Shown here: positions 1 through 9,243 of the stretch, one piece after another
How the letters are laid out: the number at the start of each line of letters is the position of its first letter
How positions within the stretch are numbered: position 1 is the first letter of the stretch
Source of the DNA: an uncultured Coriobacteriaceae bacterium
GTDB taxonomy: Bacteria > Actinomycetota > Coriobacteriia > Coriobacteriales > Atopobiaceae
Direction: 5' to 3'
Assembly (NCBI GenBank): GCA_902793465.1
Contig: CADBDT010000014.1
Coordinates: 1-50,127 of the forward strand
Length of the DNA stretch: 50,127 bases
Notes under the pieces: generated by a model
The model's input: the letters and a program-made list of their open reading frames with translations, nothing else
Databases searched by the model: none
What the model was told of the DNA's origin: nothing
Position numbers and translations under genes: made by a program

Positions 1-95
1 GAGGCCGCCGGCTGCGCCGCGGCCCCGCCCGGCAGCGCCAGGCCCGCGCACAGCAGCGCCGCAATAAGGGTGCTCCCCATCCTTCTCATGTCCAT
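1..95 (-). CDS. N-terminus of a secreted protein, cut by the window edge
   Basis: Only the first 31 codons are visible, read leftwards off the window. The frame starts at ATG 95 (alternatives at 89 and 80) and stays open to base 1. It encodes a short basic start (MDMRRMG) followed by a hydrophobic Leu/Ala stretch and a small-residue Ala-Gln junction, which is a typical Sec signal peptide. A GAGG sequence lies about 5 nt upstream of ATG 95. The mature protein is outside the window, so no function can be given. The 184 bases between this start and the next gene (96-279) are AT-rich and probably hold its promoter; no clear -35/-10 pair could be chosen. Confidence 0.6.
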   Translation of the reverse strand, partial: MDMRRMGSTLIAALLCAGLALPGGAAAQPAA

Positions 96-279
96 CGTGC
101 CCTCGTCTCCTCGGTGCCTTTGCTTGCATGGGTAGAAATTCTAGTACAACCATTCTGAATACAAACTGAGTAATTTGATTATTAAGCAGATTGAATCCGT
201 GAAGGAGCGACGAACAACTACATGTAAGTTATTTTTTTGGAAATGCGTAATACACTAATACACGTTATATACGTATCAT

Positions 280-1023
280 TTAGCGCCTATATATTATTGC
301 ACCATTATCGATGGGAACCATAAAGAAGTTTCTGGAGGGGATGAACTTGTGCATGTCGGGGTCGACTACGTACCATCTTTCCCCCTGCCGTACCTCGCAC
401 CACCCGTGCTCCTCATATCCCAAGGACGTGCTCTGAAGCACCTCACCTGACACGGTCCTCGCGTCGTATCCGAGCTCTCGCGCGATCCAGCACATGAGGG
501 AGGCGTATCGGTAGCAGTTGCCCTTACACTCCTTGTACATTTGCTTTGCATAGAGCCTTGACCATATTATCCAGTCTCCCTTTGGATCCGTGTTTTCGTA
601 GTCGTAGTCGTACTTGCTAACGAACTCATACGCTCTGCCAAGCGCGTCAGCACCCCTGCCTGTAACGTGATCAACAATGTGCTTTACAATCGTATCGAGC
701 TCGACATCCTCTTCGATATCGATTTGTATATTAATGTTGGCTTTTATAGAGCTGCGCTTTACCAAAGCATCGTTTAGAATCAACAGCCTTTTATAGGATG
801 TCCTATTTGGCCAATCTTGTGGATATAGGTCTAAAGGTTTGACGGCCTGCTTTTCTTTATTTAAGCCGTTCCAAAATTTTTGTGCTTTATATGCCTGACG
901 GGGACTTGGCAAGTACTTGGCACCAGCCTGCTTTGCGGTTGCATCTCTGCAAGCAATGCAGAGGGCTACGCAGGCTAGTACGCCTACCACAGTCGCTATT
1001 ATTGCACGCCCTCTATCTTGCAC
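280..1023 (-). CDS. Transglutaminase-like (papain-fold) membrane or secreted protein
   Basis: A 247-residue protein. Residues 8-25 are hydrophobic and form a signal or anchor; the sequence ...LCIAC resembles a lipobox but has Cys at -3, so a lipid anchor is uncertain. The C-terminal third shows the transglutaminase-core triad pattern: Cys170 in CYRYASL, His206 in EEHGWCEV and Asp221 in WYVVDPDM. Known members of this fold are proteases, amidases or cross-linking enzymes at the cell surface; which applies here cannot be told from sequence. The start is GTG 1023, supported by AAGGGAG 7 nt upstream. It lies downstream of a lipoprotein gene on the same strand, separated by 169 bases that contain a strong hairpin, so it may be transcribed separately. 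Confidence 0.75.
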   Translation of the reverse strand: MQDRGRAIIATVVGVLACVALCIACRDATAKQAGAKYLPSPRQAYKAQKFWNGLNKEKQAVKPLDLYPQDWPNRTSYKRLLILNDALVKRSSIKANINIQIDIEEDVELDTIVKHIVDHVTGRGADALGRAYEFVSKYDYDYENTDPKGDWIIWSRLYAKQMYKECKGNCYRYASLMCWIARELGYDARTVSGEVLQSTSLGYEEHGWCEVRQGERWYVVDPDMHKFIPSRNFFMVPIDNGAIIYRR

Positions 1024-1090
1024 AGCAAGGCTCCCTTATTGCAAAAAAACAAGATAAGTATGCCATTCAATACACCAGCATATCAATAGA

Positions 1091-1126
1091 GCGAGCGCCT
1101 GATGACGCTTGATCGTCAGGCGCTCG
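1091..1126. repeat. Perfect 12-bp inverted repeat between two minus-strand genes
   Basis: The arms GCGAGCGCCTGA and TCAGGCGCTCGC pair perfectly around a 13-nt loop. It lies just after the stop of the lipoprotein gene (ends 1193, minus strand), where a terminator would be expected. On the minus strand no T-run follows the stem, so intrinsic termination is possible but not shown. Confidence 0.55.
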
Positions 1127-1192
1127 CAAAAACAAAATAACGTATTAAAGCAAAACAACCGTTTTGGCTCTATTGGGACTCAGCCAACTGTT

Positions 1193-2035
1193 CTATCGCA
1201 GAACCACATCGCCCATGCACGCATCGCCGCTCTGCGCAGGAGCGCTCGGCTCCGGTGCCGGTGCAGGCTCGGGAGCAGGAGCTGGCTCGGGCGCAGCCAC
1301 CGGTTCTGGAGCGGCAACCGGTTCGGGCTCAGCTGCATAGCTCACATCGTTGCTCGTTGCCTCGGGCTCGCTATACGAAGGCGCCGAATAGTCCGCCCCG
1401 TTTTCGGGATCGGTGATATCATCCGAAGCCTGATTCGCAGCCGTTGCGGCAACCGCGGCCCCAGCAGCAGCGTCTTCTGCAGACGCAGAGCTCGCATTCT
1501 TTGCCTTGTCCGCCTCCTCTTTTGCCTTAGTGGCGGCATCCTTCGTGGATCCCTTTGTTCCCTTTGCATCGGTATAGTCTACATAGGCAACGCCATTGGC
1601 CTCCATAAGCGTCATGCTCTTAATGGTGCTCACAGGCACGGCAGTAAAGTCTATCGGAGTCTGCGCGCCCTCAACCTGAATGCGAATATCGTATGTTGCG
1701 TCGGCCTTCTCTGGCTTTGCCACAAAAAGGCGAACCTCCTCGTCCTTAGCAATCTTCTTGCCGCTGGGCACAAGATTGTCTGCAAATTTGTCTGTGCCGG
1801 TTACGCGCATCTGAAGACTGGTAATGCTTTTACCAAGGCCGTTCTTCGTTGCGAGCTCCAAGGCGTCTTTAGACTCTTTTCCAAGAATCTGGCGCGAGTC
1901 GGTTTTTTCCACCTGCTCTGTTGCAGAGCTCTTATTCTCTTCTACCTGAGTTGAGTTATTCTGCGCACCACAAGCAACCAATGTAAACGCCAGTACACCG
2001 GAAACGCAACCTACTGCAACATTTTTTATACGCAT
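1193..2035 (-). CDS. Pro-Glu-rich lipoprotein of unknown function
   Basis: A 280-residue protein with a type II signal peptide: a basic start, a hydrophobic core and the lipobox LVAC, with Cys22 as the lipidated residue. The middle of the protein (about 50-150) is predicted to be soluble. It is followed by a Lys/Ala-rich low-complexity stretch and a Pro-Glu-Ala tail built from APEP and EPVA units, which probably spans the cell wall. A strong ribosome site, AAGGAG, lies 6 nt before ATG 2035. I do not recognise the central domain. The tail repeats at the DNA level and may vary in length between strains. The protein ends with an unusual Cys-containing segment (GDACMGDVVLR). Confidence 0.7.
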   Translation of the reverse strand: MRIKNVAVGCVSGVLAFTLVACGAQNNSTQVEENKSSATEQVEKTDSRQILGKESKDALELATKNGLGKSITSLQMRVTGTDKFADNLVPSGKKIAKDEEVRLFVAKPEKADATYDIRIQVEGAQTPIDFTAVPVSTIKSMTLMEANGVAYVDYTDAKGTKGSTKDAATKAKEEADKAKNASSASAEDAAAGAAVAATAANQASDDITDPENGADYSAPSYSEPEATSNDVSYAAEPEPVAAPEPVAAPEPAPAPEPAPAPEPSAPAQSGDACMGDVVLR

Positions 2036-2127
2036 TGTCTTCTCCTTAAGACTTGCCTGTGCAAACCATTAGATAGTACCACGCCATTATGCACGCCATC
2101 TAAACATATTTTAAACTCCGTTTTTGA

Positions 2128-3663
2128 CTACCCCACAGAATCGCCTAACGACCCATGCGCTATAACATAGGCTGAATTACCGTTGACGGCAAGAACGCTA
2201 ACCTCCTTGCTTTCAGTTTCCATAAATACGTCGTTAGGCAAAAATGCCCTATATCCCCAGTCTCCTGTTACATGGCCATTGTCCTCATTTTGTGCAGCAC
2301 CCTCGAAGTCGTCACTTGATCCTTCGGACTTGCTAACAAGAAAAGCCTCGAATGCACGTTGGTTGCCATCCTCGCCAGAAACCGTTACGTAAACTCTGTC
2401 CTCATCACCAACCACGCTATTGTCCAACGTTCCCTCTATTTGTAAGTAGGGACCGTTCTGCTGTACGAATACCGAGGTATTGCCCCCTCGCTCTGTCACA
2501 CCGTTTTGAATCTGACGTTCGGGCGCAGGCATGTATGGAGGATTGGTGGCAAAGTATGCAAGATGCCTCTCGGTTCTTTCCACAACCACGTCATGTGCGA
2601 AGGCCGTCATCTTGTCTCCCATATCGTAAGGCACGAGCTTTGTGAACACAGCCTGCTTATACGATGCGGCAAACGGCTTTAATAGGTTGTTTCCAAAGGA
2701 GTCTCTATACATTATGAGCGTATCTGCCGCGCTTTGCGAATTAGCTGCGGTAATTATGTAGTTGTCCTCAACTCCAGCAGCGTCGTTTGTTATGGTATAT
2801 TCGTTTACGGCGGTAAAGACGTCCTGCTTTTCGGGTGCAGCACTCACTGGATGAAGCATTCCGTCCACGTCGCCAGTGTGTGCGTCTTGCTCGACTCCAT
2901 CCCTGGTAAAGTCAACTGGATCAAAACCAAGTTGTCCCACAATCGTCTGATATGCCAGGAGCGCACCCATATCGTTCCAGTGTGAGTCCCTTTCGAAGTA
3001 AAGGACCTTGTCTTGTTCCCCAAATGCCTTATACAGATCCGTGTGTTTTACGCCCCGGAGATCCATTTCGGCCAAAAGACGTTCGGCATTTGTTTTCCCA
3101 TCGCCTTTTAGCTGGTAATATGGCATGTTTTGCGGATAGAGCGCGTTCTTGTTGGGCGCTATGGCAACTACGAACCTTTTTCCCATGCCCGTTATGCGCT
3201 CCTGCATAAGAGAGAGGTTCGTTGCCGCATTTCGTATTGCGCGATCGCTCATGGCATTTGTGCGACGATAATCGTTTAACGTGCCAGAATAGTACAGCCA
3301 GCCATTTGTCCCAACAACCACGTTGTTGGTGGAAGACGTAAGGAACAGTTTTTGCTTGAGCGTGGAATCCCACTCCACCAGCAGGCTTCTGAATGCAAAA
3401 TGGTCTGCAAAATAGTTGCCGGCCTCACTGAGCACATTGACGTTTGGCTTTCCATCTACCATGAGCCGCGGGGATGGAGCCAGCTCACGCTTTTCGGCCG
3501 AGGCATCGCTGCTTGCAAACGGCATGCACACCAGCGGCAGCAAGAGCATGATAACAAACACGCATGCGAAGACAACGTGTGCGCCCCTGTCGTCCAACCG
3601 CTCTTTGGCTCCAGGAGTGTCTTGCATATGCTTATGCTGGGACGAGTTCTTGTTTGCGTCCAT
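2128..3663 (-). CDS. DHHW/AlgX-AlgJ-like SGNH-type protein, probable polymer O-acetylation
   Basis: A 511-residue protein with one membrane anchor near residues 29-50 and a large extracytoplasmic part. It carries the hallmark DSH motif (residues 226-228, in ERDSHWND) and a DSF motif (321-323, in MYRDSFGNN). These correspond to the SGNH-like catalytic residues of AlgX/AlgJ proteins, which move acetyl groups onto exopolysaccharide. The C-terminal 130 residues form an extra beta-rich, possibly carbohydrate-binding part. It lies 14 nt downstream of the MBOAT gene on the same strand, the usual partner that exports the acetyl group, so the two likely act together on a cell-wall polymer. The acceptor polymer cannot be told from this window. 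Confidence 0.8.
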   Translation of the reverse strand: MDANKNSSQHKHMQDTPGAKERLDDRGAHVVFACVFVIMLLLPLVCMPFASSDASAEKRELAPSPRLMVDGKPNVNVLSEAGNYFADHFAFRSLLVEWDSTLKQKLFLTSSTNNVVVGTNGWLYYSGTLNDYRRTNAMSDRAIRNAATNLSLMQERITGMGKRFVVAIAPNKNALYPQNMPYYQLKGDGKTNAERLLAEMDLRGVKHTDLYKAFGEQDKVLYFERDSHWNDMGALLAYQTIVGQLGFDPVDFTRDGVEQDAHTGDVDGMLHPVSAAPEKQDVFTAVNEYTITNDAAGVEDNYIITAANSQSAADTLIMYRDSFGNNLLKPFAASYKQAVFTKLVPYDMGDKMTAFAHDVVVERTERHLAYFATNPPYMPAPERQIQNGVTERGGNTSVFVQQNGPYLQIEGTLDNSVVGDEDRVYVTVSGEDGNQRAFEAFLVSKSEGSSDDFEGAAQNEDNGHVTGDWGYRAFLPNDVFMETESKEVSVLAVNGNSAYVIAHGSLGDSVG

Positions 3664-3677
3664 ATATAACCTGCCCC

Positions 3678-5087
3678 CTAGAACCTAAAGTAAATAAACG
3701 GATTGTATGTGCCAGCAGATAGGCTCATCATGCAAACAAAGAGCAGTGCGATGGATGCAACATAACAAGCGATCCCAGCTTTCTTCTGCACCGCATCGCC
3801 CTTTTTGGCAAGGATGCCTTCGATACGCGCGGGCAGAGAACCACAAAGAAGCACGGCAAATACGAACATGCAAATAAAGTAAGGCGTAAGCTGCTCAACC
3901 ACGGGTATAAGTGTGGCGGTGCTTATGTTCCACCCTGTGAACATCGCTGCAATTATGCCAAAGGACTGTGCAAGAGTGTCGCACCTAAATATTACAAACG
4001 TAATCATTACGAGAAGGACCGTATATGCATGACCCAACGCTCGAGGCAGCTTTCGTATGGGAACCACATTTTCCAAAAGCAACAATATGCCATGGCAGAG
4101 GCCCCACACAACAAACGTCCAATTTGCGCCATGCCAGAGTCCGCACAGGAAAAAGACGATTATGCGGTTGAGCGCGGCCCGGCCTGGCCCTTTACGATTG
4201 CCGCCAAGGGGGAAGTACAAGTACTCACGCAACCACGTAGAGAGGCTTATATGCCAGCGCCTCCAAAACTCTTTAATGCTGGTCGAGGCATAGGGATGGT
4301 CGAAGTTCTCTTTAAAGTGAAATCCAAACGCCCTTCCAAGACCAATCGCCATATCGCTGTAACCCGAAAAGTCGAAGTATATTTGCATAAAGTACGCAAA
4401 CCCCGCCAGCCATGCGCCCGGAGCCCCCATCCCCGAAGGTTCGAGGGCAAACAGCGAGTCGGCTGTTTGTGCCATGGTATTTGCAATTAGGACCTTCTTT
4501 GACAATCCAAGGCAAAACCGCCTAAATCCCTCGCCAACATCTGCAGAAGTGGCTTGGCGGTTGGAGATCTCTTGCTCTATGTCGTGATACTTAACAATGG
4601 GGCCTGCAATGAGCTGCGGGAAAAAGGATACGTAAAGGAGCACATGCGCATAGTTGCGCTGCGGCTCAACATCTTTGCGATATACGTCTATAACGTACGA
4701 GAGGGCCTGGAAGGTATAGAACGAAATGCCAAGCGGGAGGGGTATGTTTGGCTGAGGAATCGAACTTCCTGCAATGGCGTTTACCGTAGAAACAACCATG
4801 CCCGCATACTTAAACACCCCGAGCATTCCGAGGTTTATTACAACCGCCAATACGAGCCACGCTTTTTTGGAGGGTCCGTTTCCTCTGCCTACCATCAGTC
4901 CAAGCACATAATTCATAAGAGTACTTGCAATCATCAGTAGGACGAGTACCGGCTCTCCGTATGCATAGAACAACAAGCTTGCAACAATGAGCACTGCGTT
5001 CTTAAGCCTTATTGTTGGCATTGCCTTTTCGAGCAAAAAGCACACAGGCAAAAATGCGCAAAGAAAAACAAGTGAGCTAAAAACCAT
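3678..5087 (-). CDS. MBOAT O-acyltransferase (AlgI/DltB family)
   Basis: A 469-residue polytopic membrane protein. It has the family signatures LGISFYTFQALSYVIDVYR, the FDFSGYSDMAIGLGRAFG region, FWRRWHISLSTWLREYLYFPLGGNR and the conserved histidine in LCGLWHGANWTFVVWG, and it ends in NPFIYFRF as AlgI proteins do. This family passes acyl groups, usually acetyl, across the membrane to polysaccharides or teichoic acids. The start at ATG 5087 is chosen because AGAAGG lies 7 nt upstream; an upstream in-frame start at 5141 would add 18 polar residues that run through a hairpin. It forms a transcription unit with the DHHW protein downstream. Confidence 0.88.
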   Translation of the reverse strand: MVFSSLVFLCAFLPVCFLLEKAMPTIRLKNAVLIVASLLFYAYGEPVLVLLMIASTLMNYVLGLMVGRGNGPSKKAWLVLAVVINLGMLGVFKYAGMVVSTVNAIAGSSIPQPNIPLPLGISFYTFQALSYVIDVYRKDVEPQRNYAHVLLYVSFFPQLIAGPIVKYHDIEQEISNRQATSADVGEGFRRFCLGLSKKVLIANTMAQTADSLFALEPSGMGAPGAWLAGFAYFMQIYFDFSGYSDMAIGLGRAFGFHFKENFDHPYASTSIKEFWRRWHISLSTWLREYLYFPLGGNRKGPGRAALNRIIVFFLCGLWHGANWTFVVWGLCHGILLLLENVVPIRKLPRALGHAYTVLLVMITFVIFRCDTLAQSFGIIAAMFTGWNISTATLIPVVEQLTPYFICMFVFAVLLCGSLPARIEGILAKKGDAVQKKAGIACYVASIALLFVCMMSLSAGTYNPFIYFRF

Positions 5088-5106
5088 AAGGGGGCCTTCT
5101 ATCCAA

Positions 5107-5138
5107 GATTCCCGCCCGCATACATGCGGGCGGGAATC
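5107..5138. terminator. Perfect 15-bp hairpin between L,D-transpeptidase and MBOAT genes
   Basis: The arms GATTCCCGCCCGCAT and ATGCGGGCGGGAATC pair completely, with a 2-nt gap. The hairpin sits 22 bases after the L,D-transpeptidase stop codon and 20 bases before the MBOAT start. No T-run follows on the minus strand, so it may be a weak terminator, an attenuator or an mRNA-end stabiliser. Confidence 0.5.
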
Positions 5139-5160
5139 CACTTACACGATGTAGTCTTCC

Positions 5161-7461
5161 TTAGTAAACGACCACCGTCGTACCATCGGGAATGTTGTCG
5201 TAGATCCACTTTGCACGCTCGATTGGCATGCGCACGCAACCAGCGGATATATGCTCTCCTATACGGCCGTTCATTACGTCAAACGTACCAGGATAATACT
5301 TGATGGAGTGGAACAGGTACGGGCCGCTCCACGAGACCCACCAATAGCACGAGTAGCCGTCACCAAATACGTAACCACGGCCAGAAACGCTGTGCACGCC
5401 ACGCCTTGATGGCTTGCTGGGGGCGCCGCAGGAAATGCGCCACATGTCGTACTTCGACCAATTACCGCGCGAACCCCTAAACACACCGAGCAGCGTGCGG
5501 TCGGTATCCACCATTACAAGCCATCCGGTGGGGCTTGAGTATCCTTGTGCGGCCTTAATCATGGGGTCGTCAAAGAATGAACGATCCACCGCATAGTTTG
5601 CGGTCGAGCCCGGGGCAGGATTTCCCTTGGGAACAAGTTGAACACACACAGCCTGAATGCTCTTGCCCGTGTTGGGAGCTCCGGCTGCCTGTCCGTTACA
5701 GGCCCAGCCAAGCCAACCCGCCTTTGCCACATGCGTACGGTAATACACGTCATACATCTTTGCCGCACGACCAGTAAGGCTAATGCGTATGCCTTCTATT
5801 CCCCTTGCCTGGCCTATGGTGCCGGAATCGGCGCCGTTCGACCTATTGCCCTGCCAGCCCGATCCGCTAACAAAGGAGTTGTACACAATTCCGCCGCCAA
5901 TAGTTCCGCCAGAAAGACGCATCTTTATTGTTTCGAGACGCTTGTTTTGCCCAGTGGTGCCAGCAACGCCTCCGTTCCAAACCTCGGGACGCCAGCTATA
6001 TGACTGACAATACGGTGTATATCCAACATTCGTTCCCGAAATAAACGCCTCACCTGGCGTAGCGCAGTCGCTGGATGACGGTCCGGGAGTGTTCTTGGGA
6101 ACTATCTTGTACTGAACTGCCTCGGCACGCGCAGCCATACCGCTGGTTCCCGCATCACGTCCGTTGGAAGTCCAGTCCAACCATCCAATATGCGCCACGT
6201 GAACACGATAGTAAATGTCGTACGTGCGAATAGCATCGCCAGTAAGCCTCATACGCACTGCCTCAAGCCGTTTGCCTTGGCCAGTGGTACCAGTGTATCC
6301 GTTCCTATAGCCCATCCAGCCTATTCCCTGCACGTGGCCATCCAGCTCGATTCCACCAGAAACGTCCCAGCCAAGCGTGTTTACGCGAATAGCTTCGAGC
6401 CTCAGGCTTCGGCCAGTGGTTCCAACAACGCCACCGTTTCCCACGGCAGAACCCCAGCCAACACGCTGCGAGTGACCTTCCATTGCCACAAAGTACTCTC
6501 CCACAAAGGGTTTGTTGTAGTTTACGAAGCTGGAATCGGGGGCCTTGTCGCCCTTCTTAACCAGAACGACCTTTATAGCTTCTACACGAAGCCCCTGGCC
6601 GGTTGTGCCGACGGCAGCATCGCCGTTCTTTGCCCAAGCCATCCAACCCTTGCCTTGCACATGCGCGCAATAGTAAACGTCGTAGGCGTTCGCAACTTCG
6701 CCGGTAAGCCTTATGCGCAGCGCTTCCATGCGCAGCGATTGTCCGATTACACCTGCTATATTATCGCCGTTAGTCCAATCCATCCAACCGCGCCTCTGCA
6801 CGTGGGCACGATACTGTATGCCGCCTGTAAGGCCGGTGTTTGCGAGGTTGAGCTTAATGCGAATTCCCTCAAGGCGAAGCCTTTCGCCAACCGTTCCGCC
6901 CACAGCGCCATCTTTTACGGCTGGTAGCCAAGCCTTCCTCTGAACGTGAGCTGTATACTCCACATGCGGTGCCTGGTTGGTAGATGCCTCGGCGCTTACC
7001 TTTGCGTCAGTTTCGCTCGCTAGCTCACTGCTCGCCTCTTCGTCCTTGCCGGAAGCAAGCTCCGTCAGGTCTTCCGTATCGCTCTTAACTTCCTCGGACG
7101 TAGACTTCAAAGAACTGGTACCGCTTGCATTTGCGTCCGTGTTCTTGTTTGGCGCAACAGCCTCTTCTGGCGTCTCTTCGCCAGTGGAGCCGGATTGGCT
7201 GCCATTGTTATTGGCAGTTTGGTTTTGCGTTGCGTTAGAGTTGCTGTCCTGTCCCTTTGTGGAATCATTCTTTTGACCTGCATCCGTATTGGAAGCAGCA
7301 TTGTTGTCAACCAGACCCTGGCCACCGTTAACACCATTGCTCGAGTCGGCCATGTTTTCGGCTATTGCCCAAGTTGGAACGGCCGAAAAGACCATCGCAT
7401 ACGTTGCCAGACACGACACGACAATCCAAAGCAGCCTTCTCCTTCCACGTTCTTTATGCAT
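5161..7461 (-). CDS. L,D-transpeptidase (YkuD) with nine ChW repeats
   Basis: A 766-residue secreted protein: a signal peptide (hydrophobic core followed by WAIAEN), a long Ser/Thr/Asn/Glu-rich linker to about residue 160, nine ChW-type repeats and a C-terminal YkuD domain. Each repeat has the core pattern His-Val-x-x-x-GW, then GTTGQ, then LRLEAIRIRL. The catalytic motif HISAGCVRM (His737, Cys742) and an upstream His718 are intact, so 3-3 peptidoglycan cross-linking or protein attachment is likely. ChW repeats are known as cell-wall-associated modules in clostridia and some actinobacteria. The start at ATG 7461 has AAAGGA 6 nt upstream and is preferred to a TTG at 7488. It is co-directional with recO but separated by about 100 bases. 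Confidence 0.88.
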   Translation of the reverse strand: MHKERGRRRLLWIVVSCLATYAMVFSAVPTWAIAENMADSSNGVNGGQGLVDNNAASNTDAGQKNDSTKGQDSNSNATQNQTANNNGSQSGSTGEETPEEAVAPNKNTDANASGTSSLKSTSEEVKSDTEDLTELASGKDEEASSELASETDAKVSAEASTNQAPHVEYTAHVQRKAWLPAVKDGAVGGTVGERLRLEGIRIKLNLANTGLTGGIQYRAHVQRRGWMDWTNGDNIAGVIGQSLRMEALRIRLTGEVANAYDVYYCAHVQGKGWMAWAKNGDAAVGTTGQGLRVEAIKVVLVKKGDKAPDSSFVNYNKPFVGEYFVAMEGHSQRVGWGSAVGNGGVVGTTGRSLRLEAIRVNTLGWDVSGGIELDGHVQGIGWMGYRNGYTGTTGQGKRLEAVRMRLTGDAIRTYDIYYRVHVAHIGWLDWTSNGRDAGTSGMAARAEAVQYKIVPKNTPGPSSSDCATPGEAFISGTNVGYTPYCQSYSWRPEVWNGGVAGTTGQNKRLETIKMRLSGGTIGGGIVYNSFVSGSGWQGNRSNGADSGTIGQARGIEGIRISLTGRAAKMYDVYYRTHVAKAGWLGWACNGQAAGAPNTGKSIQAVCVQLVPKGNPAPGSTANYAVDRSFFDDPMIKAAQGYSSPTGWLVMVDTDRTLLGVFRGSRGNWSKYDMWRISCGAPSKPSRRGVHSVSGRGYVFGDGYSCYWWVSWSGPYLFHSIKYYPGTFDVMNGRIGEHISAGCVRMPIERAKWIYDNIPDGTTVVVY

Positions 7462-7565
7462 GCCAATCCTTTCCACGAACCTTAGCAAAACATGAAATAT
7501 GATAGCGGTTTGGCAGGCTTTGATTTGTGAAATTTTTACTTTGACTATTGCAATCTCGTGAACGG

Positions 7566-8315
7566 TTACATTCCTGCAAAGAATTCGAGCGCACGCAACC
7601 TGCTATCCAAATGCGTGGCCGCCCATTCATGCGAGAGACCCAAAAGATACGATGCGGTTATGCCATCTACGTCCACAGCGCAAAGCATGTCATACGTGTT
7701 GCCTATGAGCGCCTTTATCCAGGCAATTCCATTGCCGTCTATTGGCTTTGCCCCAGCCACGTCCCTGGAACAGCTTTCGCAAAGCACCCCACCTGCGGCC
7801 ACAGAGAAACGCGAATACGACTCCTCGCCGCATGCCACGCACTCGTCGAGCACCGGGCGCCAACCACTATGCGACAAAACCTTAAACACATACGCCGCAA
7901 GGAAAATAGACAAGTGATCTGAGTCCCCAACTTGTTCGCATGCCGTAAGCGCCCTTTCCAGAAGAGGGTGCAAAAAAGGATCAGACACGTTCTCGTATGA
8001 GGTTAGCCGTGCCACCTCGCACATTGCGGAGGCGCATGCCAAGCAGTCGAGCTCTCCGCGGACCCCAGCATGGGCATCTATTACCTCCGCCTCGGTAACT
8101 ATACCAAGGCCACGGCCGTGCGAGACGAGCATATCTACGTTGCAAAAGAGCTCTGTTCGTGCGGCAAGTCTCCCGCCCGGCTTGCGAGCCCCCTTGGCAA
8201 TTACGGAAAACTGATCCCCCTCTTTTGCGAGCACCGTTAGAATAAGGTCTTGCTCGCCAAGCTTTGTTCGATCGAGTACGGTACCACGACGCCTGCTCGT
8301 TTTTCTTCCGGGCAT
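7566..8315 (-). CDS. recO: DNA repair protein RecO
   Basis: A 249-residue protein of normal RecO length. The N-terminal OB-fold part is recognisable (GTVLDRTKLGEQDLILTVL followed by GARKPGGRLAA). A zinc-binding pair is present, CVACGEE and CESC, as in Gram-positive RecO. RecO loads RecA on SSB-coated DNA in the RecFOR pathway. It starts 3 bases after the era stop and ends the phoH-ybeY-dgkA-era-recO transcription unit. Confidence 0.93.
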   Translation of the reverse strand: MPGRKTSRRRGTVLDRTKLGEQDLILTVLAKEGDQFSVIAKGARKPGGRLAARTELFCNVDMLVSHGRGLGIVTEAEVIDAHAGVRGELDCLACASAMCEVARLTSYENVSDPFLHPLLERALTACEQVGDSDHLSIFLAAYVFKVLSHSGWRPVLDECVACGEESYSRFSVAAGGVLCESCSRDVAGAKPIDGNGIAWIKALIGNTYDMLCAVDVDGITASYLLGLSHEWAATHLDSRLRALEFFAGM

Positions 8316-8318
8316 GCC

Positions 8319-9221
8319 CTACTCGCTTGCGTCGTAGCCCATACGGCGAATCTCGCTGCGGTCGCGGCGCCACTGAGGCTGCACTCTTACGCTAAGGCTC
8401 AGATAGACCTTGCAGCCCAGAAGCCTCTCTATGTCGGGGCGCGCTTGCGAGCCTATGCGCTTGATCATGGAACCCTTGGACCCTATTACGATACCCTTTT
8501 GGCTCTCCCTCTCCACCAAGATGGTTGCCTCTATAGATGCATGGCCGTCCTTCGCGTACTCAATGGAGTTGCAAACAACCCCAACGGAGTGTGGAATCTC
8601 TTCTCGAAGGTTAAGAAATGCCTTCTCGCGCACGAACTCCGCAACGATGTCTTCCAGCGACGCGTCGTGCGACATGTCTTCCGGAAACCAACGGGGGCCG
8701 TTTGGAAGGTGGTCAACAATCATGCTTAGAAATCCGTCTACGTTAAAGCCCTCAGGAGCCGAAACAACTATGGAGTCGTCAAACTCAGCAAGCTTTTGTG
8801 CAGACTCGAGCTGAGAGGCAATCGTCTGTGGGTCGGAGAGGTCAGCCTTCGTTATAACCAGCAGTTTGAACGAGGCGCTACATGCATTAACGTGGTTTGC
8901 CACCCATGCGTCGCCACGACCCACCGGCATGGTGGCGTCTACCAGCATTGCCACCGCATCAACGTCTGCAAGCTCTCCAAGAGCCGAGCGATTGAGTTCC
9001 TTTCCAAGGGCGTCCTTTGGCTTGTGCAGTCCTGGAGTATCCACAATAACAATCTGCGCATCATTGGTGTTCACAACGGCACGAAGCCGCTTTCGTGTAG
9101 TCTGCGCCACTGGACTCTCGATTGCCACCTTTTGCCCCAAACATGCGTTGAGCAACGTGGACTTTCCCACATTAGGCCTTCCTACCAGCGCCACAAACCC
9201 GCTCTTGAAATCGGTATCCAT
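8319..9221 (-). CDS. era: GTPase Era
   Basis: A 300-residue GTPase with G1 GRPNVGKS, G3 DTPGLHK and G4 TKAD (the usual N of NKxD is T here, as in some actinobacteria). A C-terminal KH domain includes GSKGSMIKRIGSQARPDIE. Era binds the 3' end of 16S rRNA and acts in late 30S assembly. It lies between dgkA and recO, the widespread order. Length and motifs are complete. Confidence 0.95.
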   Translation of the reverse strand: MDTDFKSGFVALVGRPNVGKSTLLNACLGQKVAIESPVAQTTRKRLRAVVNTNDAQIVIVDTPGLHKPKDALGKELNRSALGELADVDAVAMLVDATMPVGRGDAWVANHVNACSASFKLLVITKADLSDPQTIASQLESAQKLAEFDDSIVVSAPEGFNVDGFLSMIVDHLPNGPRWFPEDMSHDASLEDIVAEFVREKAFLNLREEIPHSVGVVCNSIEYAKDGHASIEATILVERESQKGIVIGSKGSMIKRIGSQARPDIERLLGCKVYLSLSVRVQPQWRRDRSEIRRMGYDASE

Positions 9222-9243
9222 CTTTCACCCGCTTCTTGCTGCC

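Noticed and set aside
1109..1954. Long open frame on the plus strand, opposite the Pro-Glu-rich lipoprotein
   Set aside because: It lies antisense to a gene with a clear lipobox and ribosome site; its product is Arg/Leu/Cys-rich with no domain, as expected for a mirror frame of GC-rich repeats.
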